From positions 35,088,605-35,152,604 of the forward strand of contig NC_045130.1 in NCBI RefSeq assembly GCF_007655135.1: DNA of 64,000 nucleotides. The letters run 5' to 3'. Below the pieces are notes generated by a model. That model was not told where the DNA came from, did no database searches, and saw only the letters and a list, made by a program, of their open reading frames with translations. Positions 20,500-35,017 of the stretch are shown here, piece after piece (within the stretch, counting starts at the first letter, position 1; every line of letters starts with the position of its first letter). The stretch comes from Punica granatum. Lineage: Eukaryota; Streptophyta; Magnoliopsida; Myrtales; Lythraceae. Both the position numbers and the translations under genes were made by a program.

Positions 20500-23400
20500 A
20501 TGCCTTACTATATACAGAGGTTGTATAACACCTGCAGAGCGTCGTTTTCGACGAATGGACCTGTCTCGGATGAAGCTCTTGAGAAAGTCCGCACCATGCT
20601 AGGTGAGGAGAAGTGATTACTATCTTATGTTACAAGAGGGGAAGTCATTACTTCTGCATTATGTATCTCTCTCAAGAGTCGAGATCCCGTACTCCATACT
20701 GTTCTTTTTTCCTTTTTCGTTTGCTGTAAATATCTCATGGTCACCTTGGGTGGTATATTAACAAGAAAGTCACTTTTGTGGATAATCCTTGTCAAAGTTG
20801 ATGAATTTCTTCAGGGGCGGTTTTTATAACCGATGACTGATGTTTCAAAGTAGGAGTTTGCTGAGACGTAATCTCTTAAAGAGATCTTATCCGAAATGCT
20901 AAAGGGAGTTTCTTTACAGATGTTTCTATGCTTTTTCCAAATGTCAGTTACATTCGTTTCCTGTGATAATGCTTTTCTTGGCGACGTTTCTCCTCTTATT
21001 CTTGTCTATGCTGTTGCTTGTGAATGTATGTACGTTAATTTATCCTAACAGTGATGGTACTCTACATATCTGAGTTTAGCTTATATGCGGTTTTGTTAAT
21101 AAGCAAGCTTAAAGGAGCCCACCAACTGGGTGCATGGATCCATGGGATTGCTAGAGTCCAAGCAAACATTTTGTGGTTTTGTTAATGCTTAATATTTTGA
21201 TCTGTTTTACATATAATCAGTTGGTTGCTTAGGGATTTTATGATGATGGAATGCATAGATGATATATATCCTCGGTACATCTTCATTCTTTATGTTTGTC
21301 CGTAGAATATGTATATACGCGTCAACTTCCATTGTTTCCCCTCTAGTTTACACATATCAGTAGTGGGTTCCATTTGATTAACTGAAGGATCGAATTCTGC
21401 TCAATGATTTACTGTTTTTGCCCATATACATGCCTATACAAGTCGGTTTATTAAATCTCAATAAAGTGGCTCATAAGAGCAAATAATTCTTTTTGATAAG
21501 AAGTTCTTCTTCTGTTTTTTTTTTTTTTGATAAGTTTAAGAGCAAATAATTCTGTCTGCTTATATTAGTTACTTTGTGCTATAAACGGGAGAATTCTTTT
21601 TGTTTCAGACAGAATCAAGCCCTCTGATGTAGGCCTTGAGCAGGAGGCGCAATTGGTACGTGCATGGTCTGGACCTATACATGAACGAAATGGAAGCCGT
21701 CAGTCACTTCCACTTATCAAGTACTTGCATCTACATGAGTGCGACAGCTTCTCTGTAAGAACTTAATTCTTGCTTTTCAATTTGTAATAGTGCATTTTGA
21801 GAATTGGGATTGAAGATTACTTGTTTGTATAACTTTCTGTATTATACGAGCATATTAAACTGCAGGATGATAACGTCGGTGTTAATTTGCATTGTAATAT
21901 GCAGATTGGAATATTCTGCATGCCACCTTCATCTATCATACCTCTTCACAATCATCCTGGAATGACCGTGCTGAGCAAGCTTGTTTATGGGTCCATGCAT
22001 GTAAAATCATACGATTGGGTTGACGGATTTGCACCCAATGATCAATTGCAAGGTGTGGACATTGGTCTCATATCTTTCAAATTGACTGATCTATTCTGCC
22101 CGTGCCAGTAAATGCCATTAAGAACAATGTCTTGAGCGTATGATTTTGCATTTCGAGCTTCTGTCCATACTCAGTTTACCCGTATAGAATGTTGACCAGG
22201 GAACTTGCTTTGAGCTAGATTACTTGTCATTGTGAGTGATGCATGTAGCAATAGGCTTGTAAGCAAAATCCTCGTATGATGTCTATGAGTGAAACAGGAC
22301 AAGCATTCTAAGCTAAAGAACTTAGATTAACTAGAAAAGAAATGAAATATGTGGCATAGATACTGGAGGAAGATTTTTATGACTTTGATAAATAGGATAA
22401 TCCTCGAAGAGGTAAATTTGCTTTTAGCACGACAGTCTGTTGGAATGGGGTACAGATATTAAATGGGGTTAGCATAAATGTATCATCAAAATGCTATGAC
22501 TTTCCTGAAGGAGAAACCAAGAAAAGATCAGTGTATTAGCCCATACTCTGCTGAGCCGAGTGCAGGAAAGTCGAGAAATTTTTAGACGGACTAATAATTT
22601 GACAAAATAAAATGCATAATAGGTGGAGGAAAACCTGTTATATTAATAAGATGATGATGCGATGAGAATTAGATGCGCATTAGCAAATATATTCCGAGAA
22701 AGGCATGATGTCAAGGCATTACTAAGTCGGTATTGTTAAAGCAATGGAGAGATGCTCGTGTTCAGCTAATTATATTACCCTGTGAAACCCACGTGGGAGG
22801 AGGAAAAATAAGGCTAGAGGGATTGTTAATATTTCTTCTATTATCGAGTTTGACATTCATTAGAGAGAATTTGAGAATTTATTGGAGTTGCATACTTAGT
22901 GGCTATTGCTATATACAAGAGTATTTGTTCTACATTGATTTCTCCTCTAATGTCCATGTCATTATATCAGCGGTTACTAGGTTGAATATGCCTTATCTTT
23001 GACTGTTCACAAGATGGGCATGTAAGTTATACTTTTAATGCAATTGGAAACATGAAACTTCGGTTTACCTTGTGATTTTGCAGCTAGACCAGCAAAGCTT
23101 GTTAAAGATACTGACATGGTAGCACCCTGTCCCACAACAACTCTTTATCCCACAACTGGAGGCAACATTCATTGTTTTAGAGCAATAACTCCTTGTGCTA
23201 TCTTCGATATCCTCTCCCCACCATATTCATCAGAGCATGGGAGACACTGCACTTACTTCCGGAGGTCACCCCGAAGGGATCTACCCGGTAATGTATTCAT
23301 CATCTTGGGTTATTTTCGATGCACCTCCTATGATTTGGTTGTCTTCTCAAGCTGTAGTTTAAGTTGCCTCGGTCTGGCCCATTAGGATCAGGAAACTGTT

Positions 23401-23884
23401 CCCCTTAACTGTAGAACACCACTGCTGCTTGTGTAGATGCAGCTTACAAATATGCAACTCATATGACCTTGGGAGTGAGTGAGATTTGGGAATTCGCACT
23501 CATACTTGAAAATTAATGAGTTGGTCATCTAGTAATAAAGAAGACGGTCATAAGTTGAATAAACGGCATATTGCCAAACTCTTCCAAGAGACTGGTCGTG
23601 TAATACTGTCCCAAATAGATTAAGCTGGTTTCCCAAATTTCAGGGGGCAAAATGAGATAAAAACTATGAGATGCATGTGGTGATGCATTTAGTGTATTAT
23701 AAATTTCTTTGGATCGATATTCACTCAGCTTGGTTGCCTCTTTTTTCTTTTCTTTTTTTGGGCAGGTGAACTAGAATTGGATGGGGAGACAGTTTCAAAC
23801 ATTACTTGGTTAGAAGAGTTCCAACCCCCCGATAACTTTGTGATTCGGAGAGGTTTGTACAAGGGCCCTGTTATTAGAACATAA
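20500..23884 (+). CDS. PCO: Plant cysteine oxidase (PCO4/PCO5 class)
   Basis: This is a non-haem iron thiol dioxygenase. It oxidises the exposed N-terminal cysteine of group VII ERF factors with O2, which sends them to the Arg/N-degron pathway, so it acts as an oxygen sensor. Exons are 20500-20602, 21609-21754, 21905-22052, 23084-23287 and 23766-23884, all GT-AG, giving 239 residues (Arabidopsis PCO4/5 are about 241). The start [16 protein letters not shown] matches the PCO4/5 class and lacks the longer N-terminus of PCO1-3. Iron ligands are His98 and His100 (PLHNHPGM) and His162 (GGNIHCF). Tyr180 and Cys188 (YSSEHGRHC) sit where PCO4 has its active-site Tyr182/Cys190 pair. The end [15 protein letters not shown] is family-typical. 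It appears intact. Confidence 0.93.
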
Positions 23885-25470
23885 GTTATCCTTTGTCTAG
23901 GTGTACAATAGAGTTCTCATGAAACTTGTACCTTTCACACTTAGGGAAGACCGAAATTCAAGGTGACATGTTTCCATGGGGCTGCTAATGTTGATGGCCT
24001 GGCAATAATCATGTCTCGGCTATATATCGAGGTTTTAGGCATTTGGGTTTGTACATAATAAGTTACACAGATTTGGTTCCGATATTACTGACACCAACCA
24101 CTCTTTTTTAAGTAGCAAGATGAGATTAGGCAAATTGAAAGTTGGAGACAGTGTAAACACCAACGCCTCTTGGATGACGATGTAAACAGGTGATTTTTTC
24201 TGGTGTCTTTTATTGGGTGGGATTCTTTGCCAAGGCTATTCATGGATTTTGGTTTCGTTTCGTCATGCCCTTTGTCGAAAAATTGTGTTTGAAGTTGCCT
24301 TCTGTAAATTAGAATCGAGAAGATGGTGATGCAGGCCACACTATTCAGTTCGAGAGGCTCTTCCTGTTTGGAGACTCTGAAATACCAGGAAAATTGATTT
24401 CATACTCATTGCTGTTCAGTAATGCGAAACTGCAAACATGGAAGTTACCGGATGTTAACTTCAATCGATTCAGAATTCCTGTTGTTTACATTGGACGATC
24501 GGGATCGACTCTTACCAAGTCAAGGCTGTTGCTGTCCCCTTGGTTCTTCTTGTCACCAGTAGCTCAAATTGAACATAGGCTGGAAGCCTGTGACCTAATC
24601 AACCTGTGCTGAGCAACCGAGGCTGGAATGAACGTACTTTGAACCGAGGCTACTAGTTGACTTGTGTTGGCAAAATTCACGTCGGAGTGGCTCTGCGTGC
24701 TGGCCAGGGGTGATATTTGCCGTTATCGTGTAATTACACTTACGATATAAAATCGCCGGACGGATAAGAAAAATCGATCAAGTGAAACCGATGTTAAGAT
24801 TTGCGAAACATGTATCGGTCTTATATCTAGCAACACAGTTGGGCCAGCCCCTGGGTTTCTGGAAGGGCAGTGACATTTATCGAAAAGTCGGCGATTCCTT
24901 CATGGGCCGAAAAAGCGTCCTAATAATGATTGAAATTAGAATAAAAAATCTCTGGCCCAACTGTTTATTTTAATTTTGTTTTGTTCTTTATTCTTTTGGT
25001 GAATTTCATCCTCTTTTTTTCATCATAACTTTTATTAATATTTTTCCTGTTGAATTGGGAATTTAACAATTTCTAATATTATGGAAATAAAATTTTGTTA
25101 TGAGAAAAATGAAATACAAGGAATATTTTGCGGAGTGGGGATATTAATTCTGAAAACAAAATATTTCTTGTGCAATATTATTTTTTTACAAATTATAATT
25201 TCTTTTTTAATTGTGCTGTTGCTTTTTTTTTTTAAGAATTAGTTTCTTCTCCATGGATTCGTTTCTTATATGTCTACATTATTTCTTCTAATAATTATTT
25301 ACAATTTGCGAAGCCAATTTTCTTATTAAAAACAAATATTTTTCAATTATAATTAATTTATATTGTAGATAATAATCTGCAATAATTTTTAACTAAAAAT
25401 TAAAGTTACATAGTTAAATTATAATTTGCAACTGATTGTCTATTAATATGCATTGTATTTAGGTTACATA
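23885..25470. other. 3' flank of the cysteine oxidase gene and intergenic DNA
   Basis: The first few hundred bases are probably 3' UTR. A reading frame at 24394-24612 has no family resemblance. From about 25000 the DNA becomes very AT-rich. Confidence 0.4.
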
Positions 25471-26122
25471 TCTATATATAATAATAAAAGGAGGAGCAAT
25501 GCGTGAGAGAGTGCCATGCAGGAAAAATGTGTGTTCAGGTTGAGTGATTTTTTGAGTCTCGCCAATAGAATTACGACAAATGGTACAATATTGTGGTGCC
25601 ACTTGGCTCATGGAAGTTTAAAAGTTCCTAAATCGCAAAAGTCTAAAGATCATAATTTATGGAAGTCCAAAAGATCCAAACTGAAGGAAGTCAATTGGTC
25701 GTAACTCATGGAAATCCAAACATCTGAATTATTGTAAGTTAAAAAATCCCTTAAATCTAAAAGTCCCATATATAATGGACAAACATTTCTCTTTTGCTAC
25801 TAGATGGTGATAGGATTTGCTTTCTTGATTTTCATAATTACAGAGTTTGCTAGACCACTAAGGTGTTTCTATGAAAAAGGATTTAGTCGATTTCTTGATA
25901 ACTTTAAGGTGACGAGATTACGATTTGTTATTTTCATTTTGTTAGTTGTAAACTTCTCCATTTTCAATAGACAACTCGATATTTTCGTAGGATATAGGAG
26001 ACGATAGAGATGCACTTTTCAATTACTATTATTATATTATTATTTTTTGAGTTTATGATATCTTGATTAGTTCATTGTCATAATAATTCTAGTCCGCACA
26101 TATGTGTGGGTCTTTCATCTAG
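25471..26122 (+). mobile_element. Short non-autonomous Helitron
   Basis: The 652-base element starts A|TCTATATATAATAATAAAAG. It ends with a hairpin at 26094-26109 (CCGCACA-TA-TGTGTGG), nine bases, and then CTAG followed by T. Helitrons begin with TC, end in CTRR preceded by a hairpin, and insert between A and T, all of which fit here. It has no terminal inverted repeat or target duplication and no Rep/helicase frame. Confidence 0.7.
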
Positions 26123-29100
26123 TTACAATAAAAATTAACTTCCTCTTTTTCTTAGTATAGCTTTTGTGATATAATAACAAACTCATTTCAAATATATAAT
26201 TTTGTTCTTTATATATTACAGTGTGTTTAGAAAGTTAATGACCTATGATAATGTAATTTATTTTAGCATATACTAATTATCTTGTAAAACTTCCGTAAAA
26301 ATATATAATTATCTACTAAGAGAAATCATATTAAGAGTCAATTGAGTATCTATTATATATATATTGATTAATTATTGTAATTGTTTTATTACACATGGAG
26401 CTTTTTTTCACTATATACTATAAATATAGATAAGGATAGATGGATTACATAGTTATTTTAATACAAATTAATAAAAATTTCACAAAATGTATGAATCCTA
26501 GTTCTAGAAAACTTTTGGACAGACTCGTGAATTTTGAGAATAAAAAGAAAAGAAAATTATGATTTGGAATCAACATTAATTTAAAGTCTGATCAATGTAA
26601 TTAAATGTGTACATTCTATTTTTTGGGTAATAGATGTGTTCATTCTTTGAATTCGACTGAAAATTTAAACTTTCATTATTTGGGTGGAGAGAGTCAGAAG
26701 TGACGACTTAACAGGGGAATTTTTTGAGATGCTGAATGAAAATTTCGAATATATATACATAAATAATAAGTATTAGATATATATATGTTATAAATATTCG
26801 AGCCGGATTGGACCTAAACCGAGTTCAATAATTCCGAGACAAAGCCACATGCATGGAGATTGAAAAACAAATAATTTCTTCCAATTAATTTTTTTTTAAA
26901 TAGAGTGAAATATGTATATTGGAGATCTCATCATCTCATCATCTCAGAAGGATTCTTATTCTTAATATATATAGAAATGAAATGCAGAAAATTCTACATA
27001 ACTAATTAATTAATTAATGGGCATAAAAACGGAAAATCATCCCATCCGGAAAACATGCGACCATGTGACCCTATTCAACGTCTCTGTCTGTCTGGCCCTG
27101 TGATTTTTGTGTAGGTGTGGGCGTGAGATCGCATATGTTGCCTATGTTCGCGGCGTCTCTTTAGCCAATACAACCTTGAGGCTTGCATTCCTTCATTTCA
27201 TCTTCTTTTTTTTTTTTTTTTCTTTAAGTGTGTATCACCTAATATTATAAATTTAATAGGTCCCGATTAATTTTGATTCGAGCCGAATCACTAAGAGGTG
27301 AAAAGGTGAGAAGTCACTTTTTGGCGAGAAAATTATGAAATACAATATTACTCTCACAATAATATAAAGTATTTAAAATTAGTCCCCTCGTAACAAGTGT
27401 GCTTTTGCATTCCACATTTAAATAAAGCTACAATGAAAAAAAGAATCGACTGACAAGCAATGTTCAGCTTATTAATTATCAACGTGCTTTGTACATTGAA
27501 CACTTCTAAGAAGATTCACAATGTCGAGAGGGATTACTACTTGTCTACACACTAAAACTATGGATATTCGATTATGTAGAACATGTGAATATCACAATTT
27601 AGATTTTGGAGCAAGGCATGCGTATGCATTTATTTAGGTTTGAAATTACGCACTTTTGATCTACAAAAAGGTAGAAGTCGGGGAACACGAACTTGAAATT
27701 TAAAAACAACGGATTTCGACACACAAACATTTGAAATATAACAAGAGATAAGAGGGAAAGAACATAAGGATAAGAGTAAGCGTGATGAATTGAGCTTTGA
27801 TCACCATTGTCACTTTACTTGTTATGTTGGATTTGTAAGACCATTGGTTCGTACATGAAGAAGGGACGACATTGGAAGCCCTAGATTATTATTTTTTTCG
27901 CGTTTGCTTGTTTGTTTTATTGTTTTCCTCTAATGTCTTCAATTACGTACAATATAGTAGTTACAATAACTCTTGACTAAATTCTATTGGAGAACCATAT
28001 AACTTATCAAATTGTCATGGAAATGACGAGATTACATGACAAATGGCACTTCACAGTGGCTTTGCGTAATTTGATTTTTTTTTTGGGATTATAGGGAGAC
28101 TCATGCATAATAAGGGATATATATATATATGTGTGTACATGTATATCCCCACATTAATTATAATTGTATCAAAAAGTTAAGGGTAATGTCACCAAGCTAA
28201 ACCACCTTTCTCCAAAGTAAAGGGAAATCGGCCATGGATTTTCATCTTAACCTTCCATTCCATTTTTTATAATAAATCGATACACGAACTGGTAAAATAC
28301 ACACACATATATATACACGTATATATAATTCCCCTTGATCGTGTGTAACTGATATATTACTTATATATATATCGAGCAAGGCTGATTGAACCAATAAAAA
28401 GAAAAAGATCACAAAGCTGAATTAAGTTGAAATTTCACTATCAGGAATTGATAAATAAAACAAAAGACTAATTCGGGGAAAGATTCTTTTGTCCTGTGGG
28501 GCTTGGATCACTGGAATTGTCAACCCCATGCACAAGAAATAATGATATATATATATATATATATATGCATACAAACACATATATAATATTATATATCGTA
28601 CGTATTCTGATTTTATATAGCATGAACATATAATAAGATAAGAACTTTTATATATATCTTTCTTCTCAACAACACGAAGACCCGATTTCCCTCTCCCACA
28701 ATTATCATATTTATTACTTTAATCCTTCGAATATTTGTCCTCATCGATCCCTCACTTTTCTCTGTCGGACCCTGACGTCTTATATTAGAATATATAATTA
28801 TTATTTTTTTAATTTATAAAAAAAAGTTCATAAGCTTAATACAATGTAATATAAATTTTAATATCTACTAAATAGGCATGAATAGTCATACTACAAATAC
28901 CGAATCTGAAATCTATTGATTCAAACGAAAGCTTATGCCTCTGTACTATATCTTCTTTGACACTAGTTATGTTTTGTTTTTGTTATCATATAAACAATAC
29001 ACACATAGGTACACACAAATATATGTATATATATATATGCATGTATACACGTATAGTCAGGTTTTGGGTGTCCTTTTACTAAACCTAATTCTCGATATGA

Positions 29101-32100
29101 TAACTGTGTGGGGAAGTTGTTCCTTTCCCGAAGAGAGTAAATGTATATACAAATGGGGACAAAGGGTTTTCGACTTGATCTCCATGAAATGTCTTGGAAA
29201 GTAAATTCTTGGAAGCTAATGGGGATGGAGGTGGAGATGCAGATGGAGATGGGTGAAAATGGACAAACCAAAGTCTTACCTTTTCAATTGTAAATTCTTA
29301 TAGCTATATCTCTTCGAGGAATGGACCAAATTAAAAGAAATTCGACTCCTAGATATTGCTAAGATCTAGCTAGCTACCCGAGGGAACGCGGTGCCAAGCT
29401 CAGGCTCGGGTTAGTTTTCACTCGTCGACTGCTAGAGCTTTGCAAGCTCTGAAGCTCCGGCCGAGTTAGATCACATGCCGATTGTCTCAAAGGCTCATGC
29501 TTGGCTCGACTCTCGTATCAATAACTTCGATTTGGAGTCTATGTGTACTACCAAGCTTAAGCTCATCGAAGCTTGGAGATTGGAAGCTCAAGTTGTATAG
29601 ACTGACTAAGAGCTCATGCACATCCCAATGGCAAGATCATTCTTTTAATTAGTTATCGTATTGGTCGTTAATAATGAGTGCTTTTTTTCTTCCTCTCAAA
29701 AGATACGATATTATTTTAATTTTAATTTTATATCTACATAAATAGGATTTAAATTAAATATATGTGTATGCATATATATTTGATTCATATTACACGGAAG
29801 ATAGACCAAAAGAATTCCCCAAATATTCCACATTGATGATATGATCATTACCTTCGGTACGTAATTGAGTAGGGTTGTACCAAATTAGTTCTATTATTGC
29901 CCAAAAGAAGAAAGAAAAGTCTTATCTGCTTTCCCCGTTAAATCATTGAAGGAATTATATAGTCCAAAGGAATTATTTAGTGCAACTAGTACATCATCTA
30001 ATCAATATTATTATTCATGCATAAAAATTAAAACCAAAACCAGAAGAAAAGAAAAGGTTTCGTTTATTTTAAGAAAACAAAAACGCACACTAATTGAAAT
30101 CTGCATAATTCTCCATGTTAACTACTCGTCAGGAATAATAAATATTTCGTGCTCGGATGGATCGAATCTCAGTTGAATTAATTTATTTTCCTTTATCCTT
30201 TTTAGTGTTTTTGATTTTTGAATTTTCAATATGGCTGGTAGGAGTTTTACCTAACCTAACAATAATTACCTTATTGTCTCAAAAATCTTATAATTAATTG
30301 GCCAATGAAGCACATGAAAAGACGGCAGAAGACAATGAATATCGATTGGCCAAATCCACGGCATTTCTACATATGAGTTGACAGGGGCATGTGAACTGCC
30401 ACCGTCATGCAATAATATGATTAATCAGTTCATTAATGTTAACTATTAATAGAAGCCAGCAATTTTTTAATCATAAGTTGATGTGTGTACACTCAAAACT
30501 TATAACGGGTGATTAATATTATCGAATCTTTATAAAATAAAATGAGTCACTTGTAAAATTTAAATTAATTGATAATTGATATAAGAGTTTGTTACTGTGA
30601 TACTACAAATTTCAAGCACCCCCAATATATGGCAAGTTAAGCCACAGCCAGCTTCAGCCCGATTATATGGAAAATTATGGGAACTTTTTCTTTTTCTTTT
30701 TCGGTTGTGAACCTTGGTATCAGGAAGTCCAATGAGCTCCGATTAATCCAATCGTGCTGGGTCGGCCCATTAAAAGGTAAAGCTCTTCCAGCGTGGATTT
30801 TCTCCATTCACAATACTCAAACCCGAGACATTTTTAAGGGAAACAAGCGTCAAACTATTTGAATTAACCAACATTAATAATTATGGAAAATTTTTGAAGG
30901 TCCTATATCATCATGTAATGTGAGAAATGACCAATCAAGTCGTGACAAATAGGAGAATGAATGTTAATCCTCAAGTAATTGTCATAATTATTTCTAATTA
31001 TTACAATCTCATTAATTCTGAAGTAGGAATATCTAAGATTTTGTCACATTTATTTCTGAATGTAATTATTATCTCATTGAATTAGAAAACTTTATTTCCA
31101 CTTAGATTTGTATTTCATACGTAACACGTAAATATATAGACCATGCATTTTATGAATTAATAGTTTTTTTTTTAAGTTTTATTGATTAGATTAGGTCGTA
31201 AATGAGAGGAACATATATAACAAATCAATCTGTAGTGATAACTAATGTAGACAGATGGACTCACTTTCTCATGTTATGAGCCTAAAAAAAAACATTATAG
31301 AACCTTAATTAACTATATGTTTAAACTAATTACCACATTTATAAATTTCTTTTTGTTCTTTTGGAATTTTTCGGAGTACTCGCTAAATTAATTAATCCAT
31401 GCAAATGCACTGTCTAATGTAGGCGTAGAATGGTCTGACTGCTACGTCAATTAATTAACGACATTTTTTGTACTCTCTCGAAGCAAACAATGCAACGGGG
31501 ATTGCACAATTTGGGAAATTAATTAGTCCCATTGATTACTTATTGAATCCATTGGGAACACCAAATATTTGTTAATTAATTAACCCCCGGCTTCAGCTAG
31601 CAAAAGGACACAAACCGTATCTTTTTTCTTTCTTGATTCTTCGTGCATGGAATAGATCGAGAAAAAATGGGAAGAAATTTAATAAATTATCTCCGGTAGT
31701 TGAATTTGTTATATATAGGGATATTACATGTGTACTTTTGTTGTTTAATCGTTGTGACTACATTGATATAAAATTGCTCACATGTGCTTATACTTCATCT
31801 CTGTATTTTTTTGGGTAGATATCTTATACTTCAACTTAATTATATGATGATTCAACCCTATTTAATTTTCTCTAAATTTTTCGTAAATTTGTGTCTTCAA
31901 GTTTGAGATCGAGATCTTTGTTCGAGCGTTGATTTGACCCTAACAGTACATTCCTTCTCTCTATTAATGTTATCATCAGAATTTTCATTCATGGACGTTC
32001 TATTTCAGTTAACCCTTCATATACATATATCCATATACATATAGGTAATCCAAGAATATCATACATATATATATATGGACCAAAGCATCATGCAAATTAC

Positions 32101-32555
32101 TGCTTTTATTCTCATAATATAGGAGGTAAAACTTAATTCAACATGGTAAGGAGTGAGTCATCACCATACTATACGAGAAAAAATAATATATTTAATTACT
32201 TTTCATATGTTTAGCAAATAAAAGTGCAGATGATATTTATGTTTGGTTGAGAATTAGTTTTGGCAAATACATATATAAGGTGGTACTTTTATGCACAAAA
32301 AAAAATCTAATATATATATATATATATATATATTCATAATTAAAGGAAATTAGTGCAGGGATTGAGATGCGTTAATAGAGATAAAAAATGTAAATTAATT
32401 TGAATATATATAGATAAACATAATCTAGAATTATAGGGTTCACATGTATATTATTATAAAATAAATTACAATAATTGTTATTAGAGTCCAGTACAAATAA
32501 AAATAGTATTAAATAAATTTTAATAAGATAATGAGATAATGAAGAGACAAAAAAA
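26123..32555. other. Long AT-rich gene-free stretch
   Basis: I find no convincing exon in more than 6 kb. There are several TA-rich microsatellites (near 28118, 28540 and 32310). A GC-richer patch at about 29370-29630 is built of repeated AGCTC/GAGCT words and ends in GCACATCCCAA, which looks like a decayed transposon. Short frames near 28935, 29946 and 30677 show no family features. Confidence 0.5.
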
Positions 32556-32760
32556 TATATATAACCAACGTGGCTTAGTTCAAGCGATTCAACGTTTGTT
32601 CCCCTTAAAAAAGGTTTCGAGTTCGAATTTTGTAAACGGAGAATATTCATGCCAGAAAAGTTTTACCCCTTAGTAGGCTATTCGGCTCGATTGAATTAGT
32701 CGAAACCTAATCGAACTTCCGGATATCGGGATTTACACCCATAAAAAATTAAAACCATGA
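32556..32760 (+). repeat. tRNA-derived SINE
   Basis: An A-box-like TGGCTTAGTTCAAGCG (from about 32570) and a B-box-like GGTTTCGAGTTCGAATTTTG (from about 32611) lie about 25 bases apart, as in a polymerase III promoter. The body continues with TTTTACCCCTTAGTAGGC and a TCGGCTCGATTGAATTAGTC tail. A similar tail occurs near 13100. The tRNA part cannot fold into a proper cloverleaf, so it is not a tRNA gene. Confidence 0.55.
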
Positions 32761-33610
32761 AATGACATTGCTTCAGAATTGTCATTGCATTTAACATTAG
32801 AAAAGAAATATCTGAGCATTGGGATTTTTGTGCCTTTCAATTGGCAGATCATTGGAAGCCTCATGGTTTTTGGCTAACAATGATCTGACTCCATTTGCCT
32901 TATAATTATTGATAGGTGAAGAACAAGTGAAGCTATGCATACATACATATATATAATATATCTATCTATGTAATTATGTGTGCATGTAATGGATAAACAA
33001 TTAATCAGAACGGCCGGGAAAGGGTTTGGAAAAAGGTCACATGAGTTTCAACCCACCGGAAAACATATGAAGATTAGTGGGTCACTCGTACGCATGGTGG
33101 TTGAAATTTCTCCCATTAGTTAATTGGTTATATTAATTTATTTTATTTATATGATATAATGCATATTTTTTGACAAAATCGCAAGATATCATGTACTTAA
33201 TGCAGAGATTTATCTTTACTCATGTGCCGTTGGCTTACCATCTTGTCATGGTGTATTTCCAATGAATTTTGAAGTCCTGTACAGTAGATATAATCTATTT
33301 GCTAATGATGGTAATTTGCCAACTGCATTAGAGCTTATGATTATACAATATATATATATATATATCAATTTCATTTAATTTTTTTTAAATCAAAGAAAAC
33401 GTTAAACCAAGCTATCGACCTATTAAAGAATTCATTCTATACTTGTCAAGAGAGAGAAATTAAAATGCTCTACGCCCCGACACAAGTCTTCGGCTAAGGA
33501 TGTTTTCATTTAATACCGAAGTCGAGGAATATTTGAAAAAGCCATTATATTATTGTCTTTCCACATTACATATAAACCTCATCTCCTCCATAGATGACTC
33601 TCCCCAGTAA

Positions 33611-33616
<6 letters not shown>
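32761..33616. other. AT-rich intergenic DNA
   Basis: No gene or repeat family is recognised apart from a TA run near 33347-33365. Confidence 0.4.
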
Positions 33617-33654
<38 letters not shown>

Positions 33655-35017
33655 GATAAAGCAACTTGCTCACCTTATCACATGCCGAATCGATCTCTCG
33701 AACAGGCAGTGGATCCGGTCGCGTTGTCGTCAAGCGGTGATTGATTAGTGATCCGCACTAAAATTATCAGGTCAATCGGAGTCTCAATAGTTCGATCATG
33801 TCATGGATAATTTTGATGTCCATTTTCATCTTCTCCAAGGTGCGTACTTATGCCAGGAACTGAATTGGCCGCTCAATTCGTCAGGGTATAGATCCACACA
33901 TGTTTCTGATGACTGGATTCAAGTGATTGGTACATATGGGAGCTCATTGAGAGGTATACCAATGAAATCTCTGCTTATATGTATATATATAGCTCATCAT
34001 GTCATCTTCATATTATAGATATAGCTCTGCCTTATAATTGAACCCTGAGAAATTAGGACAGAATTGAAGCTTAATTTCCGGAATCATACTTCAATATTTA
34101 AAGGATTAATCACAGAAGAAAATCACGGATGGAGGAGGAGCTTTCTTCTTCAGAAAACCCTAGTTAGCTAGGTTTCACTCTTTTGCACCACTTTTGCTCC
34201 ATCCCTCTTACTTCTTATTACGGTTTATCTTTCCTATTCTTTTTTTAATGGAAAAATATCGTTTTTTTTCCCTTTCTCTGAGGCAAAATAAGGTAGGAAT
34301 TTTATTAAAATGGATAGATGCGTAATGTGATGTTTTTGCATATAATTATGCTCAAGATACACTAATTTGGATCATTGAAGTTCTCCCATTGCATGTATAT
34401 ATTTAAGTTCTTCTTTTACTATTTTATTCTATGCCTATTTTTTTTTTTCGATAAGGGGCCAGAACCCATTAGAACAGTAAAAATTAGGAATGAACTAAAC
34501 TAAACAAAAGCAGGATAGGGCAGCCTAAGAAAAATCTGCAGAAAACAAAGCTCTTATTATGTCATTTAATTTATCTTTTTGTTCACCGGGGAAATTCTTA
34601 TATAATTTGTAAGGATGTTTAATTATGTTCTTGAAGTTCAAATGTGAAACTTCATTAAACGTTTGTCCAGGTTTAAATATCCTAAAGTGCCATATTTTGA
34701 ATCTACCTAAAAAAAAGTGTCATATTTTGTTACCAATTATAAGGGGATGATCTTGAATCTAAAAGATAGTATACGCGTGAGCACAAATTTTCGCCTAGTA
34801 ACCAAGAGATTTCAAGTTCAATACTCGTTACGGATCACATATGCCCATTTATTAGCTATTAGGATTTTTTTTTCAATATATTAGATTCATGAGTCTCATT
34901 ATGTAACTTGAAAAAAAAAAATCAAATTCGTACGATAATATGTAAATGCCTAAACCTCTTCTTTTGTACATAAACAGGTTGCTAGCCCCAAGATTAACAT
35001 ACACAAGCCTCCACGCA
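33617..35017 (+). promoter_or_regulatory. Upstream region and possible leader of the GARP gene
   Basis: A CT/TC microsatellite at about 33617-33650 resembles those before other genes in this window. A short frame at about 34130 (MEEELSSSENPS, then stop) could be an upstream reading frame. An acceptor-like TTTTGTACATAAACAG ends at about 34978, 39 bases before the main ATG, so a 5' UTR intron is plausible. A SINE-like piece lies at 34770-34865. The transcript start is not determined. Confidence 0.3.

Noticed and set aside
32570..32640. tRNA-like sequence
   Set aside because: It has A- and B-box-like strings but no complete cloverleaf or acceptor stem, so I treat it as a SINE head.
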